Assembly (NCBI GenBank): GCA_900770925.1
Contig: CAAGLY010000034.1
Span: 1 to 27,856, forward strand
DNA: 27,856 nt
Source: Bacilli bacterium
GTDB lineage: Bacteria > Bacillota_I > Bacilli_A > RFN20 > CAG-288
Reading direction: 5' to 3'
The translations under genes and the position numbers were made by a program. Below the pieces are notes generated by a model, which worked only from the letters and a program-made list of their open reading frames with translations, was not told where the DNA came from and did not search any database. Of this stretch, positions 17,234 to 26,249 are shown piece after piece. Positions within the stretch are counted from its first letter, which is position 1; the number at the start of each line of letters is the position of its first letter.

Positions 17234-17295
17234 GGAGGAAGAAAACATGGATAATCTAGAGGATGGAGGAAGAAAACATGGATAATCTAGAGGAT
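17234..17295 (+). repeat. 31-bp tandem duplication of a ribosome binding site and start codon
   Basis: Two identical 31-base units (17234-17264 and 17265-17295) each contain GGAGGAAGAAAACATG plus the first five codons of the ATPase gene. Because 31 is not a multiple of three, the first ATG (17247) now reads a 12-codon peptide ending at UAA 17283-17285, while the second (17278) begins the real protein. Confidence 0.92.
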
Positions 17296-18387
17296 GCAAA
17301 GAAGAGTCTCAATAGCCATCTGACGGCTGCGGAAAGGGCCTTAAGGATCAAAGACTACAAAGAGGCGTATCTCGGCTATCTTGCCTGCAGCGAGGATTCT
17401 AAGCTCCTTTCAACTCTTCTTTTAGATAAGAAACAGAGTCAGGAGGCACTAGATAAGGCAGAAGAATACAGAACTTCTGCCGATAAATACCTAGAAAGGC
17501 TTCATTTGTCTCCAGAAGAGAAGAGGAAGCTAAGGCCGCGTAAGAAGCCGAAGGGTTTCTGTGAATTCATCGGCAGGGATGATATCAAGGAACATCTGAC
17601 AAAGACGGTTGTCGGGCCTTGGAAGAACGGAACTTATCCTGAGAGCGAATCCTTAGGGATTCTGATCTATGGTCCTAACGGATGCGCAAAATCGGTTTTA
17701 GTCCAGTCTCTTGTCAATGAACTGGAAGCGACGGAATACTATATCGAACCGAGGGAGAATTTCTCTGTCTATAATTCGGTCAATGTCCTTTCCCACTGGA
17801 ATGATCTTTTCAGAAAAGCAGAAGAGAAGAACAACATTGTCTTCTACTTCACGGAAGCAGAGGCCTACTTCCCAAAAGGGAAGGATGAGGAAAGCAAGAA
17901 GACGGTCGAGATGTTCTATAAGATTCTTTCTAAGGAGAGGAAGCGAATCCGGAAGAGGAAGCTGAACATCCTCTTTGTATTAGGAAGCGCACATCCGGAG
18001 AGACTTGATCCTTCAATCTTCGAAAAAAAGTTCCTCCATCCTGTTCTCTTCACCGAGATTATCCGTATCCACCATCCAAATACCTTAACCCGTAAATTAA
18101 GGAGGCAGGAACGTCTTGCCTCGATTGATGTCGAAGAAGAGGGCTTATTCGATTTCTTAGCCAAGGAAACCCATAGGTATGTCTCTAAGAAAGTCTCGGA
18201 TGTCTGCCGTTCGTTAAAGAAGAGGGCAACCATCTACCAAGGAGACAGAGAGCGTCCTCTCTTAACTAAGGAAAGGGTAGATAAGGTCAGGAAAGACCAT
18301 CCTCTGGACAAGGACACTTCCTTCGAAGAGGGTGCAGAAGCATTTGAGAAGAGTCTCCCTTCCACAGTCAGAGTCTTCGGAAAGTAA
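17278..18387 (+). CDS. MIT-like helical domain plus degenerate AAA (Vps4/katanin-type) ATPase
   Basis: I place the start at 17278, in the second copy of a duplicated ribosome binding site, giving 369 residues; ATG 17263 is in frame but poorly spaced from any ribosome binding site. Residues about 5-80 form a three-helix, MIT/TPR-like bundle. The AAA domain begins near FCEFIGRDDI (94-103). Walker A GPNGCAKS (132-139) is intact. The Walker B site reads IVFYFTEAEAYF: the usual aspartate is T192, with E193 kept. The sensor 1 position reads GSAHPERLD, and the arginine finger pair after LDPSIF is replaced by lysines (K250, K251). The helical lid is basic. The protein probably binds nucleotide, but hydrolysis in the normal hexameric way is doubtful. 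It is divergent from the MoxR operon and convergent with the methyltransferase. Confidence 0.7.
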   Translation: MDNLEDAKKSLNSHLTAAERALRIKDYKEAYLGYLACSEDSKLLSTLLLDKKQSQEALDKAEEYRTSADKYLERLHLSPEEKRKLRPRKKPKGFCEFIGRDDIKEHLTKTVVGPWKNGTYPESESLGILIYGPNGCAKSVLVQSLVNELEATEYYIEPRENFSVYNSVNVLSHWNDLFRKAEEKNNIVFYFTEAEAYFPKGKDEESKKTVEMFYKILSKERKRIRKRKLNILFVLGSAHPERLDPSIFEKKFLHPVLFTEIIRIHHPNTLTRKLRRQERLASIDVEEEGLFDFLAKETHRYVSKKVSDVCRSLKKRATIYQGDRERPLLTKERVDKVRKDHPLDKDTSFEEGAEAFEKSLPSTVRVFGK

Positions 18388-18396
18388 GGAGAAAAG

Positions 18397-18427
18397 AAAA
18401 CGGCCGTCTATTCAGAATGGCCGTTTT
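18397..18427. terminator. Shared terminator between convergent genes
   Basis: AAAACGGCC (18397-18405) pairs with GGCCGTTTT (18419-18427) across a 13-base loop and is followed by more T. It serves the ATPase gene on the plus strand; the methyltransferase stop codon lies inside its loop. Confidence 0.8.
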
Positions 18428-18999
18428 TTATTGTCTTTTTCCGTAAGGATCCTATCGATGAAGGTGTCTTCTTTCCTGAGGGAGGAAGAGGTCTTTCTCC
18501 TTGCCTTAATCCGGTAAGGAAACCCGTTGATGTCTTCATCGGATAAATAAGTGAAGTATCTTCCTCTTTGATCATAGCCATCTTCTTTCTTTCCGTATTT
18601 CCTGGAAAGGAACAGGATGCCATCTTCTTTAAGATAAGAGAGAAGTCTACTGATTACCGGATAGATTTCCTCCCGCTTGAGATGATGAAGGGAAGCAAGG
18701 GCAAAAATCAGATCATAAGGATGGGAAGGAATAAAGCTCTTCCTATCTGCCTTATAGCAGGTAAGGCCTCTTTTTCTCCCGTCTAAGACAAACGGAAGAG
18801 AAGTATCAATCCCTTCTACGTCATAGCCGAGAGAAAGGAAATACATCCTATCCCGGCCAGATCCAAACCCGACGTCAAGGACCGATAACTTTCCTTTCGG
18901 AAGATAAGGAGTCAGAAAAGAGTAGGTCTCTTTCCTATCTAAACGGATGGTCTCCTCTTCATATTCTTTAGCATAAAGAGAGTAGTAGTCCTCTTTCAC
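18412..18999 (-). CDS. Class I SAM-dependent methyltransferase
   Basis: This 195-residue protein shows motif I VLDVGFGSGRDRMYF (about 40-54), motif II with acidic D65 in VEGIDTS, and motif IV DLIFALASLHHL with the usual HH after the fourth strand. These place it among small Rossmann methyltransferases (Methyltransf_11/25 type). The substrate cannot be predicted. It starts at GTG 18999, which overlaps the UGA of the CNNM gene upstream as GTGA, so it is translationally coupled to a membrane protein operon. The C-terminus is very basic (KKRPF) and ends within the terminator hairpin. Confidence 0.85.
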   Translation of the reverse strand: MKEDYYSLYAKEYEEETIRLDRKETYSFLTPYLPKGKLSVLDVGFGSGRDRMYFLSLGYDVEGIDTSLPFVLDGRKRGLTCYKADRKSFIPSHPYDLIFALASLHHLKREEIYPVISRLLSYLKEDGILFLSRKYGKKEDGYDQRGRYFTYLSDEDINGFPYRIKARRKTSSSLRKEDTFIDRILTEKDNKKRPF

Positions 19000-20276
19000 T
19001 TCTCTTCCTCCTCTTCGACAGGAAGGAGACGGACTAGACAGAGGTCAACGGTATACTGGGTCGTCTTCTTCACATTGATTTCCAGGTTCTTATAGCGAAT
19101 CACATCGCCGACCTTGGCAAACCGCTCCAGCTCATTGTTAATGAACCCGGAAAGAGTCGAATAGTCATCCTTGAGTTCATCGGGATCGATACCGAAGAAA
19201 TCAAGGAAGTCATCGATATTGATGCTCCCGCGGACTAAATAGAGGTCTTTCTCTTTCAGCGGACGGATAGCCCTCTCGATTTCATCGCTCTCATCCCAGA
19301 TCTCACCGACCACTTCCTCGAGGATATCTTCCCTCGTGATGATGCCTTCGGTTCCTCCGTATTCGTCACGGACGACAAGGATATGCTCTTTCTTTTTCTT
19401 CCTGATTTCCCTCGCCTGAGAGATAACCCTCGTACGGGGAACAGAGGTAATGGGCTGAATTAGCTTCTGATAGTCCTTTTCGTTCTCAATCAGGGCCTGA
19501 AGCAGTTTCTTGGAAGGGATATAGCCGACAATATGATCAAGATCATGGCGGAAGACAATCACACGCGAATAACGGAAACGGTCCGGATTAATCAGGAACT
19601 TAGACCTATTGAGCTCTAAATCGATTCCGATGATCTTGACCCGGGGAGTCCTGACTTCATAGCAGGCGGTGTCCTTGAACTCAATGGATTTATGAAGCAG
19701 CTCGCTCTTATCGGAATCGAAGATGCCTTCCTTCTGTATGGCATCGACCCTATTGTCAAGCTCATCATCGCTAGCCACCGAACCATCCTTGACATTTCCT
19801 TTTGTTGCTAAGGAGACAAGGAAGGAGTCCCTCTTTGTCACGACAAACACGATCGGGAAGAAGAGGTAGCCGATGACTTTGACAAAGTAGGCGGAAATTT
19901 TGCTTAATCCGAAGGAATGGTTCTTCGCAACGGCTTTCGGAGTAATCTCTCCGAAAGTAAGAAGGACAACAAAGAGGATCAGAGACATAACAAGTCCGCC
20001 GGCATCCCCTAGGACAGGTTCCAGTAAGTCTTTGCTTAACAAGGAAGCAAGGGAGGAGGAAAGGATGTTGACAAAGTCGTTTCCGAAAAGAACGGCTGCA
20101 ATGGTGGAATCATAGTCTTTTGCCTGTTTCAGGGCGAGTTTTCCGGATTTCGAGCTATCTTTCTCTAACCGGGAAATACGGACAGAGGAATAAGCCCTGT
20201 CAATAGCGGAGAAGGCAGCAGAGAAGAGGAGCAGGACGATAATCAGGACTAAGTAAAGGATATCTCTAGGCTTCAT
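18996..20276 (-). CDS. CNNM/CorC (HlyC/CorC-type) membrane protein, full length
   Basis: This 426-residue protein has an N-terminal DUF21 membrane domain (helices up to about residue 155) with the family's FGEITPKAVAKNHS (108-121). A CBS pair follows, ending in YGGTEGIITREDILEEVVGEI, and then a CorC_HlyC domain (about 335-415: LVRGSINIDDF ... DYSTLSGFI). CNNM/CorC proteins act in Mg2+ or Co2+ efflux or homeostasis. ATG 20276 overlaps the upstream CNNM gene by 11 bases, and its own stop overlaps the methyltransferase start. Length and domain order are normal. Confidence 0.9.
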   Translation of the reverse strand: MKPRDILYLVLIIVLLLFSAAFSAIDRAYSSVRISRLEKDSSKSGKLALKQAKDYDSTIAAVLFGNDFVNILSSSLASLLSKDLLEPVLGDAGGLVMSLILFVVLLTFGEITPKAVAKNHSFGLSKISAYFVKVIGYLFFPIVFVVTKRDSFLVSLATKGNVKDGSVASDDELDNRVDAIQKEGIFDSDKSELLHKSIEFKDTACYEVRTPRVKIIGIDLELNRSKFLINPDRFRYSRVIVFRHDLDHIVGYIPSKKLLQALIENEKDYQKLIQPITSVPRTRVISQAREIRKKKKEHILVVRDEYGGTEGIITREDILEEVVGEIWDESDEIERAIRPLKEKDLYLVRGSINIDDFLDFFGIDPDELKDDYSTLSGFINNELERFAKVGDVIRYKNLEINVKKTTQYTVDLCLVRLLPVEEEEEK

Positions 20277-21282
20277 GGGCTTTGGTTCCTTTCTCGCTGA
20301 TGGTTCCGACTAGCTCTTCTAGGACATCTTCCGTCGTAATCCTCCCTAAAAGGCAGTCCTTATCATAGACAAGGGCAATCTCCGTATGGTGGGAGCGGAA
20401 TCCGTCTAGAACATCATCCCTCCTGATGTTTCTTGAGACAATGAAGGGTTTATCTAAGAGAGAGGCAATCTTGACATTCGGATTCTCATAGTAGGCAGCT
20501 AAGAACTGCTTGACGACCAGAATTCCGGCAATCTTATCACGGTCCTTATAGTACCTAGGAATTCGGCTATAGGGAATCTTGTAGACAATCTGAAGGAGCT
20601 TCTTTGCGGTCCTTCCTTCAAGGTTAATCGTGAACCTTTTCTGCTTCGGAGTGAATACCTTTTCGACGGAGGTATCGGTAAAATCAAAGCCGGCCTGGAT
20701 GAGATCAGTTTCGTTCTCTTCCAGAGCACCTTGCTCCTCATTGTTTTCCAGAACGGAATTGAGATCCTCTTCGGTCAGTTCCGGTTCTTCCTTCTTATTA
20801 AAAAGAAAGGACCTTCCTTTACTGATTCCGAAGAAGATAAGAGTAAAAGGAGCAAAGAGGACTAAGGCAGTCGCTAAAGGATAAGCGACAATCTTTGCCG
20901 ATTTATCCGGAACTCTCCGTCCTAACCTCTTAGGAAGGGTTTCTCCGAATGCATAGACAATGATGGTCACTATTACAGAACCGATTAAGGAGGTATAGAA
21001 TTCGTTCCTTGCCGATGGGAAAACCTTTAAGAAGAGATAAGTGGAAAAGAAAGAAAGCCCGATACTGACTGCATTATTGCCAATCAGGATTCCGACAAGG
21101 GAAGAATCGAAATGCTTAATATAAAAATAAACCAGCTTTGCAATCCGGCTTCCGTCTTCCGCTTCCGCCTGAAAACGGTATTTGTTCGCACAGGTAAGAC
21201 AGGTCTCACACAAAGAAAAGAAGAAAGACAGGAAGACAAATAGGAACGACAGGATAAGATAAGCGATGCTTTTACTGTCCAA
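20266..21282 (-). CDS. CNNM/CorC-type membrane protein lacking the CorC domain
   Basis: This 338-residue protein has a DUF21 membrane domain with FGETLPKRLGRRVPDKSAK and a CBS pair (FTDTSVEKVFTP to LGRITTEDVLEELVG), but stops about 15 residues after the CBS pair. The CorC_HlyC domain found in its neighbour is absent, so it is roughly 90 residues shorter. It starts with UUG at 21282, a rare start, with AGAGG upstream. Tandem overlap with the full-length paralogue suggests that the two form a hetero-oligomer, since CNNM proteins are dimeric through CBS domains. Transported ion is probably Mg2+ or a related divalent, by family. Confidence 0.88.
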   Translation of the reverse strand: MDSKSIAYLILSFLFVFLSFFFSLCETCLTCANKYRFQAEAEDGSRIAKLVYFYIKHFDSSLVGILIGNNAVSIGLSFFSTYLFLKVFPSARNEFYTSLIGSVIVTIIVYAFGETLPKRLGRRVPDKSAKIVAYPLATALVLFAPFTLIFFGISKGRSFLFNKKEEPELTEEDLNSVLENNEEQGALEENETDLIQAGFDFTDTSVEKVFTPKQKRFTINLEGRTAKKLLQIVYKIPYSRIPRYYKDRDKIAGILVVKQFLAAYYENPNVKIASLLDKPFIVSRNIRRDDVLDGFRSHHTEIALVYDKDCLLGRITTEDVLEELVGTISEKGTKAHEA

Positions 21283-21306
21283 AAAGGTTTACCTCTAAAC
21301 AATAAT

Positions 21307-21312
21307 ATTATA
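21307..21312 (-). promoter_or_regulatory. -10 element of the CNNM operon
   Basis: TATAAT on the minus strand (21312-21307) lies about 25 bases before the UUG start; a weak TTTAAA stands 17 bases upstream. The short leader leaves no room for a Mg2+ riboswitch. Confidence 0.5.
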
Positions 21313-22379
21313 CGGAAATAGCCTTAGTTTTTAAAGAAAGCTATTCCAATCAAATGCCTGAAAGACTCTTTTTTCTTTTTTCTGAATCTTGTCATCTAAG
21401 GCAGTTTTGGCTTCTATCAGAACGGATTTGTTTTCCTTTTTGCTTAGCATTGGCAAAAGAAAACATCTGCTTAAGGAAAAAGGAATCAGGGAACAATCCT
21501 TCATTAACTTGACCTTGGCAATAGTATCTCGGCAAGCAAGAATTCTGCGATTGATAGACTCAGTATCAAAAATCCGGTTCGACACCCATCTTGTATGGAA
21601 CGATAAAAGGAACACCCTGAATAAACGGATGCCTTTTGATTCCTCTCCTTATACCGATTGGAGTGATGGAACCAAGAAAAGAAAGAGGCCCAAGGAGGTC
21701 ATGCCATTCCTTACTTCAGTGTCGGAACGAATGGTAATACGTTCAAATCAGCATTCGATTCTATTGCTTTGATTAGACTGGTCTTTGGCTCCTATCAAAA
21801 CTTCGATACCAAAGAGTCTGGGAAGCCTCAAACATAGAAATAGCCTTTTCAGTGGCAAAGGAGACACCTAAAATAGAACACTCTGTCTAGGGATCACCAT
21901 GATCAGCACTAGGAATCCCTCCTTTCCATCACCTTTTAGACTAAGACAGCAACAACTGCTATACAGCATCTGAATCCGCACTAGCTCAGTGAGACAACTA
22001 AGAAGGGTGCTTTAAAAAAGTTATCTTTTTTTCCGGAAGAGATTTAGCAGGTTATGGATGTAAGGGCTTCCTTTCTAAAGATTTTAAGAATCCTTTTCAA
22101 TCCATGAAGCTACCTATACTCATTTGTTTTTCTGTTTTGTTTGATTTATAAAGCCTAAAAAGACACTTAATTGAATTTCAGAAACCGCTTACATTTAAAG
22201 ACAGATAATCATGATTTTTTTCAATTGAAAGAAAAAACAATAAGGATTTTGCCGAAATTAATGGGCTTTTTACCCTTTTTTATCTATTTTTTCTGTTCTT
22301 TATTGATATATGAAAGTAAAATGGCCGAAATTTTCTTCTTTCCATTTTTCTTAGTTTTGCCTTAAGGTAGTTCTAACCG
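21313..22379. other. Long intergenic region with no convincing gene
   Basis: About 1.1 kb between the CNNM operon and the large lipoprotein. A minus-strand frame at 21331-21615 (94 codons) and an overlapping plus frame at 21389-21772 (127 codons) exist, but neither has a ribosome binding site or recognisable motifs, and flanking frames are full of stops. The stretch may be an eroded gene. From about 22140 on it becomes AT-rich and holds a perfect operator match (22180-22194). No clear promoter for the lipoprotein was found. Confidence 0.5.
22180..22194 (-). promoter_or_regulatory. Catabolite-operator-like site upstream of the nine-repeat lipoprotein
   Basis: On the minus strand ATGTAAGCGGTTTCT fits WTGNAANCGNWNNCW at every position, 200 bases before the lipoprotein ATG. 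It has the same core as the sites at 17084-17098 and 27605-27619. Confidence 0.65.
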
Positions 22380-22394
22380 GAGGGTTACCTAAAT

Positions 22395-25300
22395 ATGAAA
22401 AAGAAAACATTAACACTATTAGCCTTATCCGCCCTGTTCCTGGCGGGCTGTCAGGGAAACAGCGGAAAGAATTCAGTTGTTTCTAAGCCAAGTGAAGCAC
22501 CGGAGGCTTCCGAGAAGCCGACTAGTTCTAAGCCTTCTAAGGCAACAGAAACACCGAAGCCATCCACAAGCGAAAAGACAGAAGAGTCTTCTGTATCACC
22601 TTCTGCCGATTTCACTTCGAAGTGGCCTAGTAAAGCCAAGGAGTTCTTCCAGCAGCATTTAGGCGGAACCATTATCCCCTATATCAATCTCGGGACGGCA
22701 AATCTTGATTTTTCAACTGTTCAGCCGTCAACGAAAAACAACTATGAGGACTACCACCTCGAAGTGATGGGCACCACGAACTATTCAGAGTCGTTAGCCA
22801 CCACGTTCAAAGCCACCTATCTTCAGGCCGGATATACCGTTACTACAACTCCGAAACAGGTTGTTGCCAAAAAGGATGAAGACCATCTAAAGGTCACTCT
22901 TTCCCCGGATTCCGATAACACCTATGCTATCCTCTCTGCCTATTTTGACGAGCCTTATAACTTAGCCGGCTTTGCTGCCTGGCCGAGTGATCTTCTGAGT
23001 ACATTCGAAGGTGTATTCGGAACTCTCGCCTCTAAAATCCCGCCTGTCTATCTAGGAACGAATAACCCGGAACAGGAAAACGTGAATACCGATCAGGACA
23101 CTCTGGTTATCCGCGGATGGAAATGGAATGATCAGATTCTGACTGATGCTATCGCTACCTTGACACAGGCCGGCTTTGACACTACAGGCAGTTCAGCTGC
23201 TCTAGTCAAGGCAACGAAGACGTTCAGCGACAATTACAGCTTAGATATCCAGATTGAAAAGTATACGGATGGCGGAGCTCACAACTATCCGAGAAGGACA
23301 ATTAAAAGGAAAGAGCCTTTCGATAGCGATTCCTTTACGGCATGGCCGCAGCAGATTCTTGATAGGCTGCCGGAATATTTTGACGGACATGACCTTCCTG
23401 TATTCTACTTAGCCTCCACCAATCCTTCTATCTACTATTGGGATAAGAATAATTCTCAGTTCATCCTCAAGGGAGGAGACTGGAATGACGAAATTATCAC
23501 GTTAGCAAAAGCAAAATTGACGGCTGCCGGTTATTTGGAAAATACATCTGCAACTAATCCTTCCACATGGAAAAAGGCGTTGGTAAGGAACAAACAGGAA
23601 TCAGATGGATGTAAGCTGACCATCAGTATCTACTGTGATAATTCCAATACCGCAAGGGCACAAATCGTCTGCGACCCGGGCTTTGGCACTCCTTCCGCAT
23701 TATCGGAATGGTCCCAGGATATCAAAGATGCGTTCACAACCTGGTGCAAAGGCATTTATCCGCCGGCTATCTACCTCGGAAAGAAGACCTATACCAGTAA
23801 CTGCAAAGAGAATTCTGTCGAAATCAGGGGTGCTAAATGGGATGAGAAAGTCCTGACAAATGCCCGTACGGTATTAAAAGAGAAAGGATGGACAGAGACC
23901 TCCTCTTCCGGAAGTTCGACCTTGACAAGGAAATCTCCGGTCGATACCACCAACTATGTCACATGGAAAGTTAAGATCTATCAGTCGAGCGGAAAAGTCG
24001 ACTGTGTCTTCACTAGGACAGAAGAATACAATCCGAATTCTACTGCCACTGCCTATCCGCAGAAAGTCTTAGATAATTTCAACACCTATCTTAACGGCGA
24101 AGACATCCCTTATGTCTACCTCGGAAAAGAAGAACCGACTTCAAGCTATAGCGAATATTTAAAGACCCTGAATGTCAAAGGCGGTTCCTGGAACGGCGCC
24201 ATCATTACGAACGCAACGTCTAAATACACAGCAGCCGGATGGACAAAATCAGCGGATTCAACCTCCAAGAGCGTTATCTTCACCAAGAAAGACACCAAAG
24301 GATACTTCTATGTCAACATCTATAAAGACGATGACGGGGTTGCCTGTATGGATATCAGGTATCTTAACTGGACAACAGAAACGGATTATCCTGCTTCGAT
24401 TAAGGAGCAGATTACCGCTAGGACAGACGGAAAAGCCACCCTTCCGTTTGTGTTCCTCGGCGAAGATTCTGCCTTAAAGGCAAATGCCGGTACTAGTTCT
24501 CTTTCCATCTACGGAAATGTGAAATATAATGTCGTCCTTTCCTCCCTGTTCACACAGATCTATGCTGCTTCTGGCTGGAATTTCAGCAAGAGCACGGATT
24601 CCGTATCCGCAACGAAGATTGATAGCGGATATAAATTTGTTGCCACCTTAAAAGAGGCTTGGAACAGCGATACTTCCACCTCTTTTGCCTCCATCGCTCT
24701 TGATGTGACTAAGCCTTACAACTTTGCCGATCAGGCGACAAGGAGCTACACAGAGGAACAGAAGACCCTGATCAGCAACGCCTTAGGCGGAAACGAAATC
24801 CCGGTCCTCTATCTCGGAACGAAAGAACCGACAATCCGGACAGGAACAAATGACGACACGAGTTATCAAAGCGCCGTTACCATTAAAGGAAATACCTGGA
24901 ACAATAAGAGGCTAAGAGACAACAAGGCTCTCCTTGAAGCAAAAGGATTCAACGTCTTTACGACAGACGAGTCTAAGGAAAACAGTGTCGGATATGGAGC
25001 CTCCTTACAAGGCTACAAAGCGTTAGGGACTTCGGCAGAAGACGGTTACATCCGCTTCATCCTGACAAGAGACGAATATGAAAAGTCGGCTGGTAATGCA
25101 ATGGCCGTCTTCTTCTATGATGCTCCGACCACATTCGTCAGCGAGTCACAGGCAACCACTAAATGGAACGAAGATGTAGACAACGTTAAATTAAGGAAAA
25201 ACAAACTCGGCGGCTTTGTTCTCCCCTACTTCGATTTTGGAACTGTCGAAAGGGATGAAGACTATTTTGGTGGAGGCATTGAAATTACCGGCACGCTGCC

Positions 25301-25871
25301 TTCCGGCGCCAAATCTGCCCAGACCTACATCAGGAATGCAGTCAAAACCCTCCAGACGTCTCTTGGAAAAGAACTGACTTTAAAGGATGACTTTGATTAC
25401 AGCTACAACAAGGGGGGAAGGTACGGAAATTGGACAACCACAGCGCCGGACGGAAACAAACTCTCCTTTGAATTCCGCGCCCGTTCCAACAGCGTTTCCC
25501 TTATCGTAGGATATGAGGAAGTCTTCAACCCCAGTGCGGCAAGTGCATGGACAGATGATACAAAGCAGGCAAGGACAGAACAATTAGGAGGCCATGTCAT
25601 TCCGTACTTCTATCTCGGCTCTGCAGATCCTTTCTGTGATACTGATACAAACCGAATTACTCTTATGGGCGGTGTATGGGAAGAACAGATTTTCACCCTC
25701 TGCAAGAAAGCTCTCACTGACGATTCCGTCGCTTGGGTGATCACCTATGCAGACGGAGATGATACTCTTACGGCAACCCGCACCTTCGATAACGGAACAA
25801 TCACAATCGAAGTCACCAATGAATACGATGCTCCTCTCTGTAAGATTACTTTCACTCCGAAAGCAGCCTAA
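22395..25871 (+). CDS. Giant surface lipoprotein made of nine diverged ~120-residue repeats
   Basis: The 1158-residue product begins with a lipoprotein signal peptide (MKKKTLTLLALSALFLAGC, lipid-attached C19), then a Ser/Thr/Pro/Lys-rich linker to about 72. Nine units follow, starting near residues 77, 196, 317, 439, 554, 665, 785, 924 and 1052. A typical unit opens with W or YP, then a helix, then (G)xxIPxxYLGxxxP, a strand ending in G followed by W, N or K, a helix with LxxAGW/F, and two or three strands ending in an acidic-aromatic link. Units 1 and 8 are a variant with LGGxxxPYxxxG and a TYxxSL-type helix. I recognise no named domain. The alternating pattern fits a small alpha/beta module on the cell surface, perhaps for binding or adhesion. 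GGAGG precedes the ATG and a strong terminator follows. Confidence 0.8.
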   Translation: MKKKTLTLLALSALFLAGCQGNSGKNSVVSKPSEAPEASEKPTSSKPSKATETPKPSTSEKTEESSVSPSADFTSKWPSKAKEFFQQHLGGTIIPYINLGTANLDFSTVQPSTKNNYEDYHLEVMGTTNYSESLATTFKATYLQAGYTVTTTPKQVVAKKDEDHLKVTLSPDSDNTYAILSAYFDEPYNLAGFAAWPSDLLSTFEGVFGTLASKIPPVYLGTNNPEQENVNTDQDTLVIRGWKWNDQILTDAIATLTQAGFDTTGSSAALVKATKTFSDNYSLDIQIEKYTDGGAHNYPRRTIKRKEPFDSDSFTAWPQQILDRLPEYFDGHDLPVFYLASTNPSIYYWDKNNSQFILKGGDWNDEIITLAKAKLTAAGYLENTSATNPSTWKKALVRNKQESDGCKLTISIYCDNSNTARAQIVCDPGFGTPSALSEWSQDIKDAFTTWCKGIYPPAIYLGKKTYTSNCKENSVEIRGAKWDEKVLTNARTVLKEKGWTETSSSGSSTLTRKSPVDTTNYVTWKVKIYQSSGKVDCVFTRTEEYNPNSTATAYPQKVLDNFNTYLNGEDIPYVYLGKEEPTSSYSEYLKTLNVKGGSWNGAIITNATSKYTAAGWTKSADSTSKSVIFTKKDTKGYFYVNIYKDDDGVACMDIRYLNWTTETDYPASIKEQITARTDGKATLPFVFLGEDSALKANAGTSSLSIYGNVKYNVVLSSLFTQIYAASGWNFSKSTDSVSATKIDSGYKFVATLKEAWNSDTSTSFASIALDVTKPYNFADQATRSYTEEQKTLISNALGGNEIPVLYLGTKEPTIRTGTNDDTSYQSAVTIKGNTWNNKRLRDNKALLEAKGFNVFTTDESKENSVGYGASLQGYKALGTSAEDGYIRFILTRDEYEKSAGNAMAVFFYDAPTTFVSESQATTKWNEDVDNVKLRKNKLGGFVLPYFDFGTVERDEDYFGGGIEITGTLPSGAKSAQTYIRNAVKTLQTSLGKELTLKDDFDYSYNKGGRYGNWTTTAPDGNKLSFEFRARSNSVSLIVGYEEVFNPSAASAWTDDTKQARTEQLGGHVIPYFYLGSADPFCDTDTNRITLMGGVWEEQIFTLCKKALTDDSVAWVITYADGDDTLTATRTFDNGTITIEVTNEYDAPLCKITFTPKAA

Positions 25872-25911
25872 TCCCTGACTCAGAATCAGACAGATTCCAG
25901 ATGAAACCCTT

Positions 25912-25949
25912 GGTGTCCTAGAGGTTTATCCTCTAGGACACCTTTTTTT
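25912..25949 (+). terminator. Strong intrinsic terminator of the repeat lipoprotein
   Basis: A perfect 13-bp stem (25912-25924 with 25930-25942), a 5-base loop and seven T lie 40 bases after the stop codon. Confidence 0.93.
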
Positions 25950-26249
25950 CTGTTTTTATCCCTGAAGAATTCATAGACTGCCCCTGATTCGGATAAGAGG
26001 ACGATTTCACTTAATCCGGATTCTTCTAAAAACAATAAGGAGCACTCTTTACTAAGCTTCCGGAAATAAAAAAGTGATGACTAAAGGGAAATCTTAGATG
26101 ATCGTATCTATTCTAAGAAAAAGACAGAAAACGAAACACCGAGTCTTAAGACAAAAGGGGCAAAGAAAATAAGAGGCCTGGTAAGTTCAGTTTTATCTAG
26201 CGATATAACTTAACTTATGGCTGTTAACGTCTTTAGGAACATTGCATGC
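25950..26249. other. Gene-free interval with a possible minus-strand coding scrap
   Basis: On the minus strand, about 26080 to 25893, some 60 codons are open and look protein-like (KECSLLFLEESGLSEIVLL), but there is no start codon or ribosome binding site and the frame runs through the terminator. It may be a gene remnant or chance. Nothing else was seen. Confidence 0.35.

Noticed and set aside
21389..21772. 127-codon plus-strand frame
   Set aside because: No ribosome binding site or motif, and it overlaps an equally plausible minus frame.
21970..22015. tRNA-like CTAGCTCAGTGAG segment
   Set aside because: Only a D-loop-like string is present; no acceptor stem, anticodon arm or TTC loop can be folded.
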